Notes: a model not told the origin generated them from the sequence alone. Positions 7,165 through 14,862 are shown, numbered from the stretch's first letter. The stretch: 18,363 nucleotides of DNA from CAYLNM01 sp964385045 (GCA_964385045.1 CAYLNM010000088.1:1-18363); one strand, 5' to 3'. Made by a program: numbers and translations.

Positions 7165-7186
7165 GAGAGAAGAAAGGAAGACTCGC

Positions 7187-7909
7187 ATGAACCGCATTTC
7201 GACCACGCTCGCCGCGTTCGCCGGCGCCGCGATGATCGGTGGGGCCGCCATGGGTGGCATCGAGGAGCTCGCCGGCAACCTCGGCGGCCCGCTGGGCGAC
7301 GACTCGTCCGTCGAGCGCTCGCTCGGCTTCACCTTCAGCTACTACGGCGCCGACTACAGCAGCGTCTTCATCGGCTCGAACGGCATCCTCGCGTTCGGCG
7401 ATACCGAGACCGACTTCTCGCCGAGCCTCCCCGAGTTCGAGAGCGATCCTTCCGGCCCCGCGGTCGCCCCGCTGTGGACGGACCTCAGCCCGAACATCGC
7501 CGGCTCGATCACCCTGGACACCACCGTCCCGGGGCAGGCGACCGTGAACTACGTCGACGTGCCGCGCTTCGGTGAGGAGACCGCGACCAACACGTTCTCG
7601 GTCACCCTCTTCGAGAACGGCAACATCACCTTCGACTACGGCGACCTCAACTACGGCGACAGCACCGAGGAGACCATCGTCGGACTCACGGACCGCAGCG
7701 GTGCCATCACCACCGAGGTCGACTGGTCGTCGATGATGACCTGGGACCTGCCGGCCGCCGGCACCATCCTCGGTGAGCTCTACGACGACAACGACGCCGG
7801 GAACATCCTGGACCTCGCCAACAGCTCGCTGACCTTCGTGCCGGCTCCGGGCGCCCTCGCCCTGCTCGGCCTCGCCGGCCTCGCCGGCACCCGTCGTCGC
7901 CGCGGCTGA
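7187..7909 (+). CDS. secreted PEP-CTERM protein with nidogen-like (NIDO) beta domain
   Basis: This 240-residue exported protein has an N-terminal signal peptide (residues 1 to about 22, MNRISTTLAAFAGAAMIGGA). Residues 46-172 (LGFTFSYYGADYSSVFIGSNGILAFG, then VAPLWTDLSP, then NTFSVTLFENGNITFDYGDL) match the pattern of extracellular NIDO-type beta domains in surface proteins. The C-terminus is a PEP-CTERM sorting signal: VPAPGA (218-223), a hydrophobic stretch (222-234) and an RRRR tail (236-239). The Ala-for-Glu variant of the PEP motif is common in Phycisphaerae. Such proteins are thought to be processed by an exosortase and placed on the surface or in extracellular matrix; no exosortase gene is in the window. 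The ATG has AAGGAAG six bases upstream. The protein is less GC-extreme in codon use and rich in Asp, Ser and Thr. The exact ligand or role is unknown. Confidence 0.85.
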   Translation: MNRISTTLAAFAGAAMIGGAAMGGIEELAGNLGGPLGDDSSVERSLGFTFSYYGADYSSVFIGSNGILAFGDTETDFSPSLPEFESDPSGPAVAPLWTDLSPNIAGSITLDTTVPGQATVNYVDVPRFGEETATNTFSVTLFENGNITFDYGDLNYGDSTEETIVGLTDRSGAITTEVDWSSMMTWDLPAAGTILGELYDDNDAGNILDLANSSLTFVPAPGALALLGLAGLAGTRRRRG

Positions 7910-7970
7910 TCGCCGCGTCGATGCACCGCCGCGCTCCGGCGCGGACGGTCACGACGGACCCTGATCGATC

Positions 7971-8007
7971 GACGGGACCCGTCCGCCTCGTGCGGGCGGG
8001 TCCTGTC
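7971..8007. terminator. strong stem-loop between convergent genes, likely bidirectional terminator
   Basis: GACGGGACCCGTCCGC (7971-7986) pairs over 16 bp, with two G-U wobbles in the plus-strand RNA, with GCGGGCGGGTCCTGTC (7992-8007) around the loop CTCGT. It lies 61 bases after the PEP-CTERM stop and 59 bases from the TPR gene's stop, on the convergent side of both. No T tract follows, so termination may be hairpin-only or Rho-assisted. Confidence 0.55.
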
Positions 8008-8066
8008 GCGTTCTGGGGGCTCGGCACGGGCGGGCCGGGCGCGGGGCAAGCCGCGGACGCCCGCGC

Positions 8067-9881
8067 TCAGGGCCGCGGCTGGTGGTACGGACGGCCCGCC
8101 CGGTAGAGAGCCAGCCGCGACTCGGCCATCGCCACGAGCCGCGGGTCGCCGGTGCGGCGGGCGATCGCGAGGGCCCGCTCGCCGAGCCGCACCGCGAGGT
8201 CGAAGGCGCCGCGCTCGGCCTCGGCCGCGGCCACGACGGACAGCGACGGCAGGTGGTCGATGCCGCGCCGCTGGAGCAGCCGGCGCGCGAGCCGCACCGC
8301 CTCGTCGCCGTCGCGCACGGCGGGGTCCGGGCACGTCGCGAGCAGCTCGGCGAGGGCCGAGGCGATCCGCTCGTCGTCCGGCGCCCGGTCGAGCGCGCGG
8401 CGAAGCAGGGCGGCGGACGCGGCGAAGTCGCCGCCGGCGGCCCTGGCCACCGCGAGGTTGAAGAGCAGCTCGGGCGGCGCGGCTGGATCGTCCGCGCCCT
8501 CCGCCCAGACCGCGGCGGCGGCCTCGAGCCGGCCGGCGCGGGCGAGCAGCCGGCCGAGGTTCAGTCGGGCGTCGACCCCGGCGGGGTCCAGCTCCAGCGC
8601 CCGCCGGTAGGCGGCGGCCGCCGCCTCGACGTCGCCGGTCGCCTCGCGGAGCAGCCCGAGATTCACCTGCACCGTGGGCGAGGCGGGGGCGAGCTCCACC
8701 GCGGCGTCCATCGCCGCCGCCGCCTCCTCGAGTCGGCCGAGGGCGCGGAGACCGAGGGCGAGGTTCATCCGCGCGTCGGGATTGGCCGGCTCGCGCCGCA
8801 CCGCGTCCTCGAGTCGCGGCACGCCCTCGTCGGCCCGGCCGGTGCGGACGAGGGCGGCCCCGAGGTTGATGGTCGCGGGCACGTGGTCCGGCCGATGCTC
8901 GAGCACGCGGCGGAAGAGGGCGATCGCCTCGTCGAGTCGCCCGCGCCGCGCGAGGTCCGCCCCGCGGTCGACGAGGTCCTTGGACGCCACCGCCCGCGCC
9001 CGCACCGCGGCCCGGTGCGGGTCGGCCACCGGGGCGAGGTCGGGGTTGGCGCGGGCCCGGGCGGTCGCGGCCGCCGCCGCGTCCGCGTCGCCGAGGCGGC
9101 GATGGGCCCGGGCCGCCTTCTGGTGCACCTCGACGTCCCGCGGCTGCAGGGCCCGGGCCCGCTCGAGCCACTCGAGGGCGGCCGCGGGATCGCCCGCCTG
9201 CAGCTCGACCTCGGCCAGGCCCAGCAGCGCCCGCCGCGACTCGGGGGCGATCGCGAGGGCGGCGCGGTAGCGCTCGCCCGCGTCCTCGAGGCGGCCCAGC
9301 CGCAGCAGGGCGTCGCCGTGGGTGTGGCGGATGGCGGGCTCCTGCGGCGACAGCGCGGCGGCCCGCTCGAACCACGCCAGCGCCGCGGCGGGGTCGTCGC
9401 GGCCGAGCGCCACCGCGGCGAGGTACGGCCACCGGGGGGTCCGAGGGGCGAGCGCCGCGGCCCGGCGGTAGGCGATCAGGGCCTCGGCCTCGAGCTCATG
9501 CGCCTGCAGCACCATGCCGAGCTCGCCCCAGGCCGCCGCGTCGCCCGGGGCGGCGAGGACCGCCTTGCGGGCGGTCCGGACCGCGGCCGCGACCTGGGGC
9601 TCGGCGGTCGCCAGGTCGGGGTCGGGCGGCGGCGTGTCCGGGTCGTCGAGCCAGGGGACCGGGGGCGGCGCGGGCGAGGCGTCCGGCGCCCCCGCAGCCC
9701 CCGCCGCTTCCGCCGCCGGCCCGTCCGCCGCGGCGTCACCGGCGGGCTCGGCCGCGGCCGCGTCGCCGTCGCCACGCCCATCGTCGCGGCCGTCCCCGCC
9801 CCCGCATCCCGCGGTCAGCAGCACCGCCCCGCCCGCGGCCCACGCCGCGATCGCCGCTCGCCGGCGTCGGCGCCGCCTCAC
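8067..9881 (-). CDS. TPR-repeat lipoprotein
   Basis: This predicted 604-residue exported lipoprotein has an Arg-rich start (seven Arg) and hydrophobic segment ending in the lipobox LTAGC (Cys26), then a Gly/Ala/Asp/Pro-rich linker to about residue 95. The rest is tetratricopeptide repeats, about ten, in two blocks split by a less regular segment near the sequence NPDLAPVADPHRAAVRARAV. Clear units include AALAWFERAAALSPQEP, AIALFRRVLEHRPDH, AAAAYRRALELDPAGVDARLNLG. The C-terminal LATCPDPAVRDGDEAVRLA resembles a segment I have seen in other planctomycete TPR proteins. The GTG at 9881 overlaps the upstream stop as GTGA, with GGGAG about seven bases ahead, so it is translationally coupled to the FG-GAP/UnbV lipoprotein. 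It likely acts as a protein-protein scaffold outside the cytoplasm with that partner. The precise function is unknown. Confidence 0.85.
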   Translation of the reverse strand: MRRRRRRRAAIAAWAAGGAVLLTAGCGGGDGRDDGRGDGDAAAAEPAGDAAADGPAAEAAGAAGAPDASPAPPPVPWLDDPDTPPPDPDLATAEPQVAAAVRTARKAVLAAPGDAAAWGELGMVLQAHELEAEALIAYRRAAALAPRTPRWPYLAAVALGRDDPAAALAWFERAAALSPQEPAIRHTHGDALLRLGRLEDAGERYRAALAIAPESRRALLGLAEVELQAGDPAAALEWLERARALQPRDVEVHQKAARAHRRLGDADAAAAATARARANPDLAPVADPHRAAVRARAVASKDLVDRGADLARRGRLDEAIALFRRVLEHRPDHVPATINLGAALVRTGRADEGVPRLEDAVRREPANPDARMNLALGLRALGRLEEAAAAMDAAVELAPASPTVQVNLGLLREATGDVEAAAAAYRRALELDPAGVDARLNLGRLLARAGRLEAAAAVWAEGADDPAAPPELLFNLAVARAAGGDFAASAALLRRALDRAPDDERIASALAELLATCPDPAVRDGDEAVRLARRLLQRRGIDHLPSLSVVAAAEAERGAFDLAVRLGERALAIARRTGDPRLVAMAESRLALYRAGRPYHQPRP

Positions 9882-11845
9882 GAGGCCGCTCCCGGCGCGG
9901 CGACGGTCCGCGTCACCTCGAGCACGCGGTCCGGGGCCACGTCCTCCACGCGATCGACGGTGCCGTCGGGCCACCGCACCTCGACCGCGTCCACCCGCTC
10001 GACCGGGCCGAGGCCCACGTGGACCGCGGCCGGTCCGGCGCTGAGGTAGCTGCCGCCGGGCTGGCCCGTCCGCACGAACCGCCGCCCGCCGGCCTCGACC
10101 GTGACCGTCGTGAAGGGGACCACGCCGCCGTGCCGCGGATCGATCGGCCGCACCATCAGCCAGCGACCGCGGCGAGGGGCGTCGTTGCGGTAGAGCCGGG
10201 CGGGTCCGTGGCAGTTGGTGACCAGGACGTCGAGGTCACCGTCGCCGTCCACGTCCCCGAGGACGAGCCCGCGGCTCACGTCCACGTGTCGCCCGAGGTC
10301 GCCCGCCTCGACGAGGCCTTCGCGGAACCGGCCGCCCCCGATGCCGAGGAAGAGCTGGTTCCGCTCGGCGTACGGGGCCACTGCCTCCGCGGTGCCGCCG
10401 GGCACGGTCGACGGATCCACGCGGCCCTGCTTGATGCGGCCGTTGACGACGATCAGGTCGAGGTTCCCGTCGAGATCGAGGTCGGCGAACAGCGTGCCGA
10501 AGCCGGTGAACGGCAGGCTCGGCGGACCAAGGCCGCTCGTGCCGCTCGCGTCGTCGAACAGACCCTGCCCGAGGTTGCGGTAGAAGGTGTTCGTCTCCCG
10601 CATCATGTGCGTCATGAAGAGGTCGAGATCGCCGTCGCCGTCGGCGTCCCCGGCGGCCACGCCCATGCTGGCCTCGACCTGCCCGAACGCGTTGGCGGCG
10701 ACGCCGGAGGCGAGGGCCGACTCCTCGAACGTGCCGTCGCCCCGGTTGATCCAGAGGAAGTTCGCCTCGCCGTCGTTGGCGACGAAGAGGTCGACGTGGC
10801 CGTCGCCGTCGAAGTCCTCCGCGAGGACGCCGAGCCCGCGGCCGGGCCGGTCGGCGATCCCGGCCGCCGCGCTGACGTCCTCGAAGGTGCCGTCGCCGCG
10901 GTTGCGGTAGAGGACGTCCGGCTCCGGCGGACTCGCGAGCGGGCCGCAGTACTCGGGTCGTCCGGCGCTGTCCGAGCAGACCTTGCCCGCGGGCCACGCC
11001 ACGTAGTTCGTCACGTACAGGTCGAGGTGGCCGTCGCCGTCGACGTCGACCCACGTGGCCGAGCACGCCCAGCGGGCGTTGTCGATGCCGGCCGCCTCCG
11101 TCACGTCCTCGAAGGTGCCGTCGCCGCGGTTGCGGTACAGCGCGTCGGGCCCGTGGTTGGTGACGTACACGTCGACCCAGCCGTCGCCGTCGTAGTCGGC
11201 CACCGCCACGCCCATGCCGTAGCCGGCGTCGTCGAGGCCGGAGCCGTCGGTGACGTCGACGTACCGGCCGTCGGCCTCGCGCCGCAGCAGCCGGTTGCGG
11301 GCGGCCGGGTCGTCGTCGCCCGTCCCGAGCCGGCCGCTGCCCACGAGGAGCAGGTCGAGGTCGCCGTCGCGGTCGACGTCCAGCATCGCGCCGCCCGCCC
11401 CCATGATCTCGGGCATCGCGTAGCCGCCGTCCGCCCCGCCGTCGTGCACGAACGCGATGCCGGACTCGGCGGTGACGTCGACGAGCCAGGGGGTGGCGGG
11501 GTCGGTGGGGCGATCATCGGACGGCGGGGCGGGGGACGTGACGCGTGCGCCCGCGGTGGGCGTCTGCGTTCCGGGCGATTCGCTGGTCGCGCCGCCCGCG
11601 TCGCCGCCGTCCGCAGCCGAGCCCGTGCGGTCGCCGGTCGCATCGGGAGGATCCCCGGGGTTCGTGGCCGCGCCGGGCTCGCCGGCCGTGCCGGCCGAGG
11701 ACGCCGCGGCCGGCGCGACCTCCTCCTCGCCGCCGCATCCGCCGGCGAGCAGCGCGATCGACGCGAGGGCGAGGGTGACCCCGGCCAGGGCGGCGCCGCG
11801 GGCGGACGCGGGACGCGGGCCGGGGCGGCCGGTCGGCTGGTTCAC
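9878..11845 (-). CDS. CRTAC1-type lipoprotein: FG-GAP/VCBS repeats with C-terminal ASPIC/UnbV domain
   Basis: This predicted 655-residue exported lipoprotein has a hydrophobic segment with Cys37 (ALLAGGC, a slightly non-canonical lipobox), a low-complexity Gly/Ala/Pro/Ser/Thr linker to about residue 117, then a beta-propeller of FG-GAP/VCBS repeats. Seven calcium-binding-like DxDxDGxxD motifs begin near residues 156, 218, 267, 344, 400, 455 and 531 (for example DVDGDGDLDV). An insert with two cysteines (KVCSDSAGRPEYCGP) is typical of CRTAC1-like proteins. Residues 560-646 (RWLMVRP, FVRTGQPGGSYLS, VEVRWPDGTVD) form the ASPIC/UnbV domain. The GTG at 11845 is preferred over the ATG at 11863 because GGGGAGGAGG lies six bases before it. 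It heads an operon with the TPR lipoprotein (4-bp overlap). Molecular function of this family in bacteria is not established; extracellular binding is likely. Confidence 0.88.
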   Translation of the reverse strand: MNQPTGRPGPRPASARGAALAGVTLALASIALLAGGCGGEEEVAPAAASSAGTAGEPGAATNPGDPPDATGDRTGSAADGGDAGGATSESPGTQTPTAGARVTSPAPPSDDRPTDPATPWLVDVTAESGIAFVHDGGADGGYAMPEIMGAGGAMLDVDRDGDLDLLLVGSGRLGTGDDDPAARNRLLRREADGRYVDVTDGSGLDDAGYGMGVAVADYDGDGWVDVYVTNHGPDALYRNRGDGTFEDVTEAAGIDNARWACSATWVDVDGDGHLDLYVTNYVAWPAGKVCSDSAGRPEYCGPLASPPEPDVLYRNRGDGTFEDVSAAAGIADRPGRGLGVLAEDFDGDGHVDLFVANDGEANFLWINRGDGTFEESALASGVAANAFGQVEASMGVAAGDADGDGDLDLFMTHMMRETNTFYRNLGQGLFDDASGTSGLGPPSLPFTGFGTLFADLDLDGNLDLIVVNGRIKQGRVDPSTVPGGTAEAVAPYAERNQLFLGIGGGRFREGLVEAGDLGRHVDVSRGLVLGDVDGDGDLDVLVTNCHGPARLYRNDAPRRGRWLMVRPIDPRHGGVVPFTTVTVEAGGRRFVRTGQPGGSYLSAGPAAVHVGLGPVERVDAVEVRWPDGTVDRVEDVAPDRVLEVTRTVAAPGAAS

Positions 11846-11873
11846 GTGGTGCCTCCTCCCCATGGGTCCGTCG

Positions 11874-11902
11874 ATCGTCGGGATCGCGTCCGGGCGGGTC
11901 AA
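11874..11902 (-). promoter_or_regulatory. candidate promoter of the lipoprotein operon
   Basis: On the minus strand TTGACC (11902-11897), a 17-base spacer and GACGAT (11879-11874) precede the gene. Start near 11867 would give a leader of about 22 bases containing the Shine-Dalgarno, supporting the GTG start at 11845. The -10 is weak. The same TTGACC-17-(C/G)ACGAT arrangement precedes the FAD oxidoreductase. Confidence 0.35.
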
Positions 11903-11991
11903 GCATCGGAGCCGTCCGGGCCCCGGACCGGCGACGCCGTCCTCGGCCTGCGCGGCCGCGGCGCCCCGCCGGGAGCCGCGGCAGGGACCGA

Positions 11992-11997
11992 TATACT
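11992..11997 (+). promoter_or_regulatory. candidate -10 element of the phosphomannomutase gene
   Basis: TATACT (five of six consensus bases) lies 63 bases before the ATG at 12061, within the divergent 215-bp gap shared with the lipoprotein operon. No convincing -35 is seen at 16-18 bases. Confidence 0.45.
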
Positions 11998-12060
11998 CCC
12001 CGCCCCGCGGGTGCACGCCGTGCCCCGGATCGCCGCCCGCCGCCCGCCCCGGAGACGTCC

Positions 12061-13461
12061 ATGCTCGGCAAGGTGTTCAAGGCCTACGACATCCGCGAGA
12101 AGTTCCCCAAGCCGCTGAGCACGAAGCTCGCGTGGCAGATCGGCTGGGGCACGGCCCAGTTCCTCCTCGAGCGGGCGGAGGCGGAGGGGCACGACGACCC
12201 GATGATGAAGCACGTCGTGGTCGGGCGGGACATGCGGACGAGCTCGCCCGAGCTCGCCGAGGCCCTCCAGAAGGGCATCCGCGACTTCGGGGCGGGGGTG
12301 ATCGACGTCGGCCTCGTCGACACGCCGTTCATCTCGTTCGCGGTGAACTACCTCGGCTGCTGCGGCGGCGTGCAGGTGACCGCCAGTCACAACCCGCCCG
12401 CCTACAACGGCTTCAAGATCTGCCGGATCGCGGCCAAGCCGGTGGGCATGACCACCGGCCTCGACGAGATCCGGCGGTACGCGGCGATGGGCAACCAGGA
12501 CAAGGTGACCCCCGCGGGCGGCCTCCGCGAGGAGCGCGACCTGTGGGACGCCTACCGCCGGCACGTCCACCGCTTCCTCGACCCGGCCCTGCTCGACGGC
12601 TCCCGGACGGTCAAGGTCGCGATCGACGCCTCCAACGGCATGGCCGGCGTGATGGTCCCGAAGGTCTTCGGCGACGTGCCGGGCCTCGAGATCGTCGAGC
12701 TGAACTTCGAGACCGACGGCACCTTCAAGCACGAGCCGAACCCGCTCGTCGAGTCCAACCTCGCCGAGGTGCAGGAGGCGGTCCGCGGGTCGAAGGCGCG
12801 GGCCGGCATCTGCTTCGACGGCGACGCCGACCGCTGCGTGGTGGTCGACGAGACGGGCCGCACCATCGGCTGCGACCTGCTCACCGCGTGGCTCGCCGAG
12901 GGCGTCCTCGCCGAGGAGCCGGGGGCGTCGATCGTGCACGACCTGCGGTCCTCGCGGGCGCTGGCCGAGACGGTCCGCACGCACGGCGGCACGCCGGTCC
13001 GCAGCCGCGTCGGCCACGTCTTCCTCAAGCAGCGGATGGCCGAGCACGACGCGGCCTTCGGCGGCGAGCTCTCCGGCCACTTCTACTTCCGCGACAACTT
13101 CTTCGCCGACAGCGGGGCGATCGCCTTCGCGATGGTCGTCAGCCGCCTCGCCCGCGAGCGGAAGGCCCTGTCCTCGTGCCTCGAGCCCCTCCGCGCGGGC
13201 TGGGTGCAGTCCGGCGAGATCAACTTCGAGGTGGAGGACAAGGAGGAGGCGATGGCGATGCTCGAGGAGTCCTTCCCGGACGCCGAGGTCGACCATCTCG
13301 ACGGCGTGACCGTCGACTGCGGGAGCTGGTGGTGCAACGTGCGGCCGAGCAACACCGAGCCGCTGCTCCGCCTCAACCTCGAGGCGAAGACGGCGAAGAA
13401 GGTGGACGAGCACGTGGCCGAGGTGAGCGAGATCCTCGGCGGCCAGCGGGTGGACCACTGA
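12061..13461 (+). CDS. phosphomannomutase / phosphoglucomutase
   Basis: This 466-residue enzyme of the alpha-D-phosphohexomutase superfamily interconverts hexose 6-phosphates and 1-phosphates (mannose and/or glucose) for nucleotide-sugar, polysaccharide and glycoconjugate synthesis in the cytoplasm. All four signature loops are present: phosphoserine loop TASHNPPAYNGFK (Ser109), metal-binding DGDADR (253-258), sugar-specificity loop GELSGH (335-340), and phosphate-binding RPSNTEP (428-434). The GEXSGH loop and N-terminus KVFKAYDIRE fit the ManB/AlgC-type mutases rather than phosphoglucosamine mutase (GlmM) or Pgm. Dual PMM/PGM specificity is common in this group and cannot be told apart here. 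The ATG has GGAG six bases ahead. It is transcribed divergently from the lipoprotein operon and convergently with thiSG. Length is normal for the family (about 450-465). Confidence 0.92.
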   Translation: MLGKVFKAYDIREKFPKPLSTKLAWQIGWGTAQFLLERAEAEGHDDPMMKHVVVGRDMRTSSPELAEALQKGIRDFGAGVIDVGLVDTPFISFAVNYLGCCGGVQVTASHNPPAYNGFKICRIAAKPVGMTTGLDEIRRYAAMGNQDKVTPAGGLREERDLWDAYRRHVHRFLDPALLDGSRTVKVAIDASNGMAGVMVPKVFGDVPGLEIVELNFETDGTFKHEPNPLVESNLAEVQEAVRGSKARAGICFDGDADRCVVVDETGRTIGCDLLTAWLAEGVLAEEPGASIVHDLRSSRALAETVRTHGGTPVRSRVGHVFLKQRMAEHDAAFGGELSGHFYFRDNFFADSGAIAFAMVVSRLARERKALSSCLEPLRAGWVQSGEINFEVEDKEEAMAMLEESFPDAEVDHLDGVTVDCGSWWCNVRPSNTEPLLRLNLEAKTAKKVDEHVAEVSEILGGQRVDH

Positions 13462-13582
13462 CGTCGGTGCCGTCCGCCCGGGGGCGGGGCGGGCCGGGGC
13501 AGAGGCAGGAGGGGGGGCAGGACGCTCGCGGCGGCCCTCCACGCGGGCGGCGAGCGCCGGCGGTCCCGCGCCGGGGCGCCCG

Positions 13583-13602
13583 CGTGGGCCGAACGGCCCG
13601 CG
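13583..13602. terminator. hairpin between convergent phosphomannomutase and thiG
   Basis: An 8-bp stem (CGTGGGCC with GGCCCGCG, one wobble) closes a GAAC tetraloop in the 143-bp gap between the two stops, immediately next to the thiG stop. There is no T tract. It may serve as a terminator for the plus-strand gene. Confidence 0.35.
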
Positions 13603-13604
13603 GC

Positions 13605-14483
13605 TCACTCCCCCGGGATGTAGCTGATCACGCCCTCCCACGGGCTCGACGCGGTCGCGTACTTCCGCATCGGGATGCGGCCGGCGCGGAAGCCGTGCCA
13701 GCCCGCGTCGAGGGCGGCCCGCATCGCGTGGGCCATCCGCACCGGATCGGCGGCGTGGGCGATCCCGGTGTTGAGCAGGACGCCGTCGGCCCCGAGCTCC
13801 ATCGCGACCGTGACGTCGCTCGGCGTGCCGACGCCCGCGTCCACGATGACGGGGTAGTCCGGCGACCCGCCGTGAGCCGGATCCTTGAGCAGCTCGAGGA
13901 TGAGGGCCACGTTGCCCGGATTGGCGATGCCGCGGCCGGAGCCGATCGGCGAGCCGGCGGGCATCACGCTCGCGGCCCCCGCGTCCCGCAGGCGGGCGGC
14001 GGCGATCGGATCGTCGCTCGAGTAGCAGAGCACGGTGAATCCGTCGGCCACGAGCTCGCGGCAGGCCTCGAGCGTGCCGACGGGGTCCGGCAGCAGCGTG
14101 GTGCGGTCGCCGAGAACCTCGAGCTTCACCCACTGCTTCCCGGGGTTGTCGAGCTGCTCGAGGAGCTCGCGTCCGAGCCGGGCGACCCGCACCGCGTCCT
14201 CGGCCGAGAAGCAGCCGGCCGTGTTGGGCAGGATCGTCAGGCGGCCCGTGTCCAGGAAGTCCAGGAGCGAGCGGCCCTGCTCGTCGTGCAGCCGCTCGCG
14301 CCGGACCGCCACCGTGACCGCGTCGGCCCCCGAGGCGTCGATCGCCGCCCGCATCGTCTCGTGGTCGGCGTACTTGCCGGTGCCGACGACCAGGCGGCTG
14401 CGGAGCGTGAAGGGCCCGACCGGCAGCGGCTCGGGGGCCGGGGCGGCGGGGGGGGTCGCGGAGGCGGCGGTCGGCGGGGTCAT
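13605..14483 (-). CDS. thiG: thiazole synthase ThiG
   Basis: This 292-residue enzyme forms the thiazole phosphate of thiamin from 1-deoxy-D-xylulose 5-phosphate, dehydroglycine and the sulfur of ThiS-thiocarboxylate. Characteristic segments are LVVGTGKYADHETM, VTVAVRRERLHD, ILPNTAGCFSAEDAVRVARL, WVKLEVLGD with the Schiff-base Lys120, VLCYSSDDPIAAARL, VMPAGSPIGSGRGIANP, VIVDAGVGTPSDVTVAMELGADGVLLNTGIA and the C-terminal AGRIPMRKYATASSP. The core is complete. A Pro/Ala-rich N-terminal extension of about 25 residues precedes the usual start. I favour the ATG at 14483, which has CCGGAG about six bases ahead; an ATG six codons upstream (14501) has no ribosome binding site. It follows thiS on the same strand after about 160 bp. 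Other thiazole-pathway genes (thiF, thiH or thiO) are not in the window. Confidence 0.95.
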   Translation of the reverse strand: MTPPTAASATPPAAPAPEPLPVGPFTLRSRLVVGTGKYADHETMRAAIDASGADAVTVAVRRERLHDEQGRSLLDFLDTGRLTILPNTAGCFSAEDAVRVARLGRELLEQLDNPGKQWVKLEVLGDRTTLLPDPVGTLEACRELVADGFTVLCYSSDDPIAAARLRDAGAASVMPAGSPIGSGRGIANPGNVALILELLKDPAHGGSPDYPVIVDAGVGTPSDVTVAMELGADGVLLNTGIAHAADPVRMAHAMRAALDAGWHGFRAGRIPMRKYATASSPWEGVISYIPGE

Positions 14484-14501
14484 CGGGGGCTCCGGAGACA
14501 T

Positions 14502-14646
14502 CGGGGGGCGAACGGCGGCGGGCGGCGGCGAGCGGCGGCGGTCGACGGCGGGCGGTCGATGGCCGACGGGCGGCGGGCGGCGGGCGGTGCCGCCGCCTCC
14601 GCCGGGCGACCCGGCGACCAGGCGTGGCGGCGGTCCGCGGAAGGCC
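14502..14646. repeat. GGC-rich low-complexity spacer between thiS and thiG
   Basis: The gap is dominated by GGCGGGC and GGCGGC runs with a repeated GGTCGA, and has no recognisable coding content. It separates two genes that are usually adjacent. I see no promoter or ribosome binding site in it apart from the one just before thiG. Confidence 0.5.
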
Positions 14647-14850
14647 TCAGCCGCCGCCCACGAGGGTCACGACCTCGACCACGTCCCCGGCCGCGAGCGG
14701 CCGCTCGGCGTGCTCGCGGCGGGGGACCACCTCGCGGTTGACCTCCACCGCGCAGGGGCCCTCGGTCCCGAGTCGCTCGAGCAGGTCGGCGACGGTGCAC
14801 GGCGGGTCGACCGTGAGCGGCGATCCGTTGACGGTGATCTCGACGGCCAT
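14647..14850 (-). CDS. thiS: sulfur carrier protein ThiS
   Basis: This 67-residue ubiquitin-like protein carries sulfur as a C-terminal thiocarboxylate to ThiG in thiazole synthesis. It shows the family pattern: ITVNGSPLTV at the start, TVADLLERLG, AVEVNREVVPR, the EHAERPLAAGDVVEVVTLVGG segment, and a terminal Gly-Gly (here three Gly), which is the adenylated and thiolated end. Length is the usual 65-70 residues. The ATG at 14850 has no Shine-Dalgarno but follows a TATCAT hexamer by six bases, suggesting a leaderless transcript. It is the first gene of a thiS-thiG unit. I found no TPP riboswitch motif upstream, so any thiamin control is not evident. Confidence 0.93.
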   Translation of the reverse strand: MAVEITVNGSPLTVDPPCTVADLLERLGTEGPCAVEVNREVVPRREHAERPLAAGDVVEVVTLVGGG

Positions 14851-14856
14851 CGTCGC

Positions 14857-14862
14857 ATGATA
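14857..14862 (-). promoter_or_regulatory. candidate -10 element of thiS, leaderless geometry
   Basis: TATCAT on the minus strand (five of six consensus bases) is followed by six bases and then the thiS ATG. No Shine-Dalgarno and no good -35 are visible. The geometry equals that before the DinG gene. Confidence 0.45.

Larger units (their letters stand above)
6688..7186. other. long intergenic region (499 bp)
   Basis: I see no credible gene here. Open frames in this stretch lack start signals and recognisable protein. The left half (to about 6870) is featureless GC-rich sequence after the helicase stop. The right half holds a 16-bp palindrome, a sigma-70-like promoter, a leader of about 250 bases with several short hairpins, and a second 16-bp palindrome ahead of the ribosome binding site of the PEP-CTERM gene. 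One leader hairpin is CCGCCG-TCGTT-CGGCGG near 7100-7117. Confidence 0.6.

Noticed and set aside
7921..8106. A 61-codon open frame after the PEP-CTERM gene
   Set aside because: It spans the strong terminator-like hairpin, has no ribosome binding site and runs into the antisense end of the TPR gene.
11846..11863. The ATG at 11863 as start of the FG-GAP lipoprotein
   Set aside because: The GGGGAGGAGG Shine-Dalgarno lies downstream of this ATG and is correctly spaced for the GTG at 11845.
14484..14501. The upstream ATG at 14501 as start of thiG
   Set aside because: It has no ribosome binding site, whereas the ATG six codons downstream has CCGGAG at proper spacing. It remains possible.
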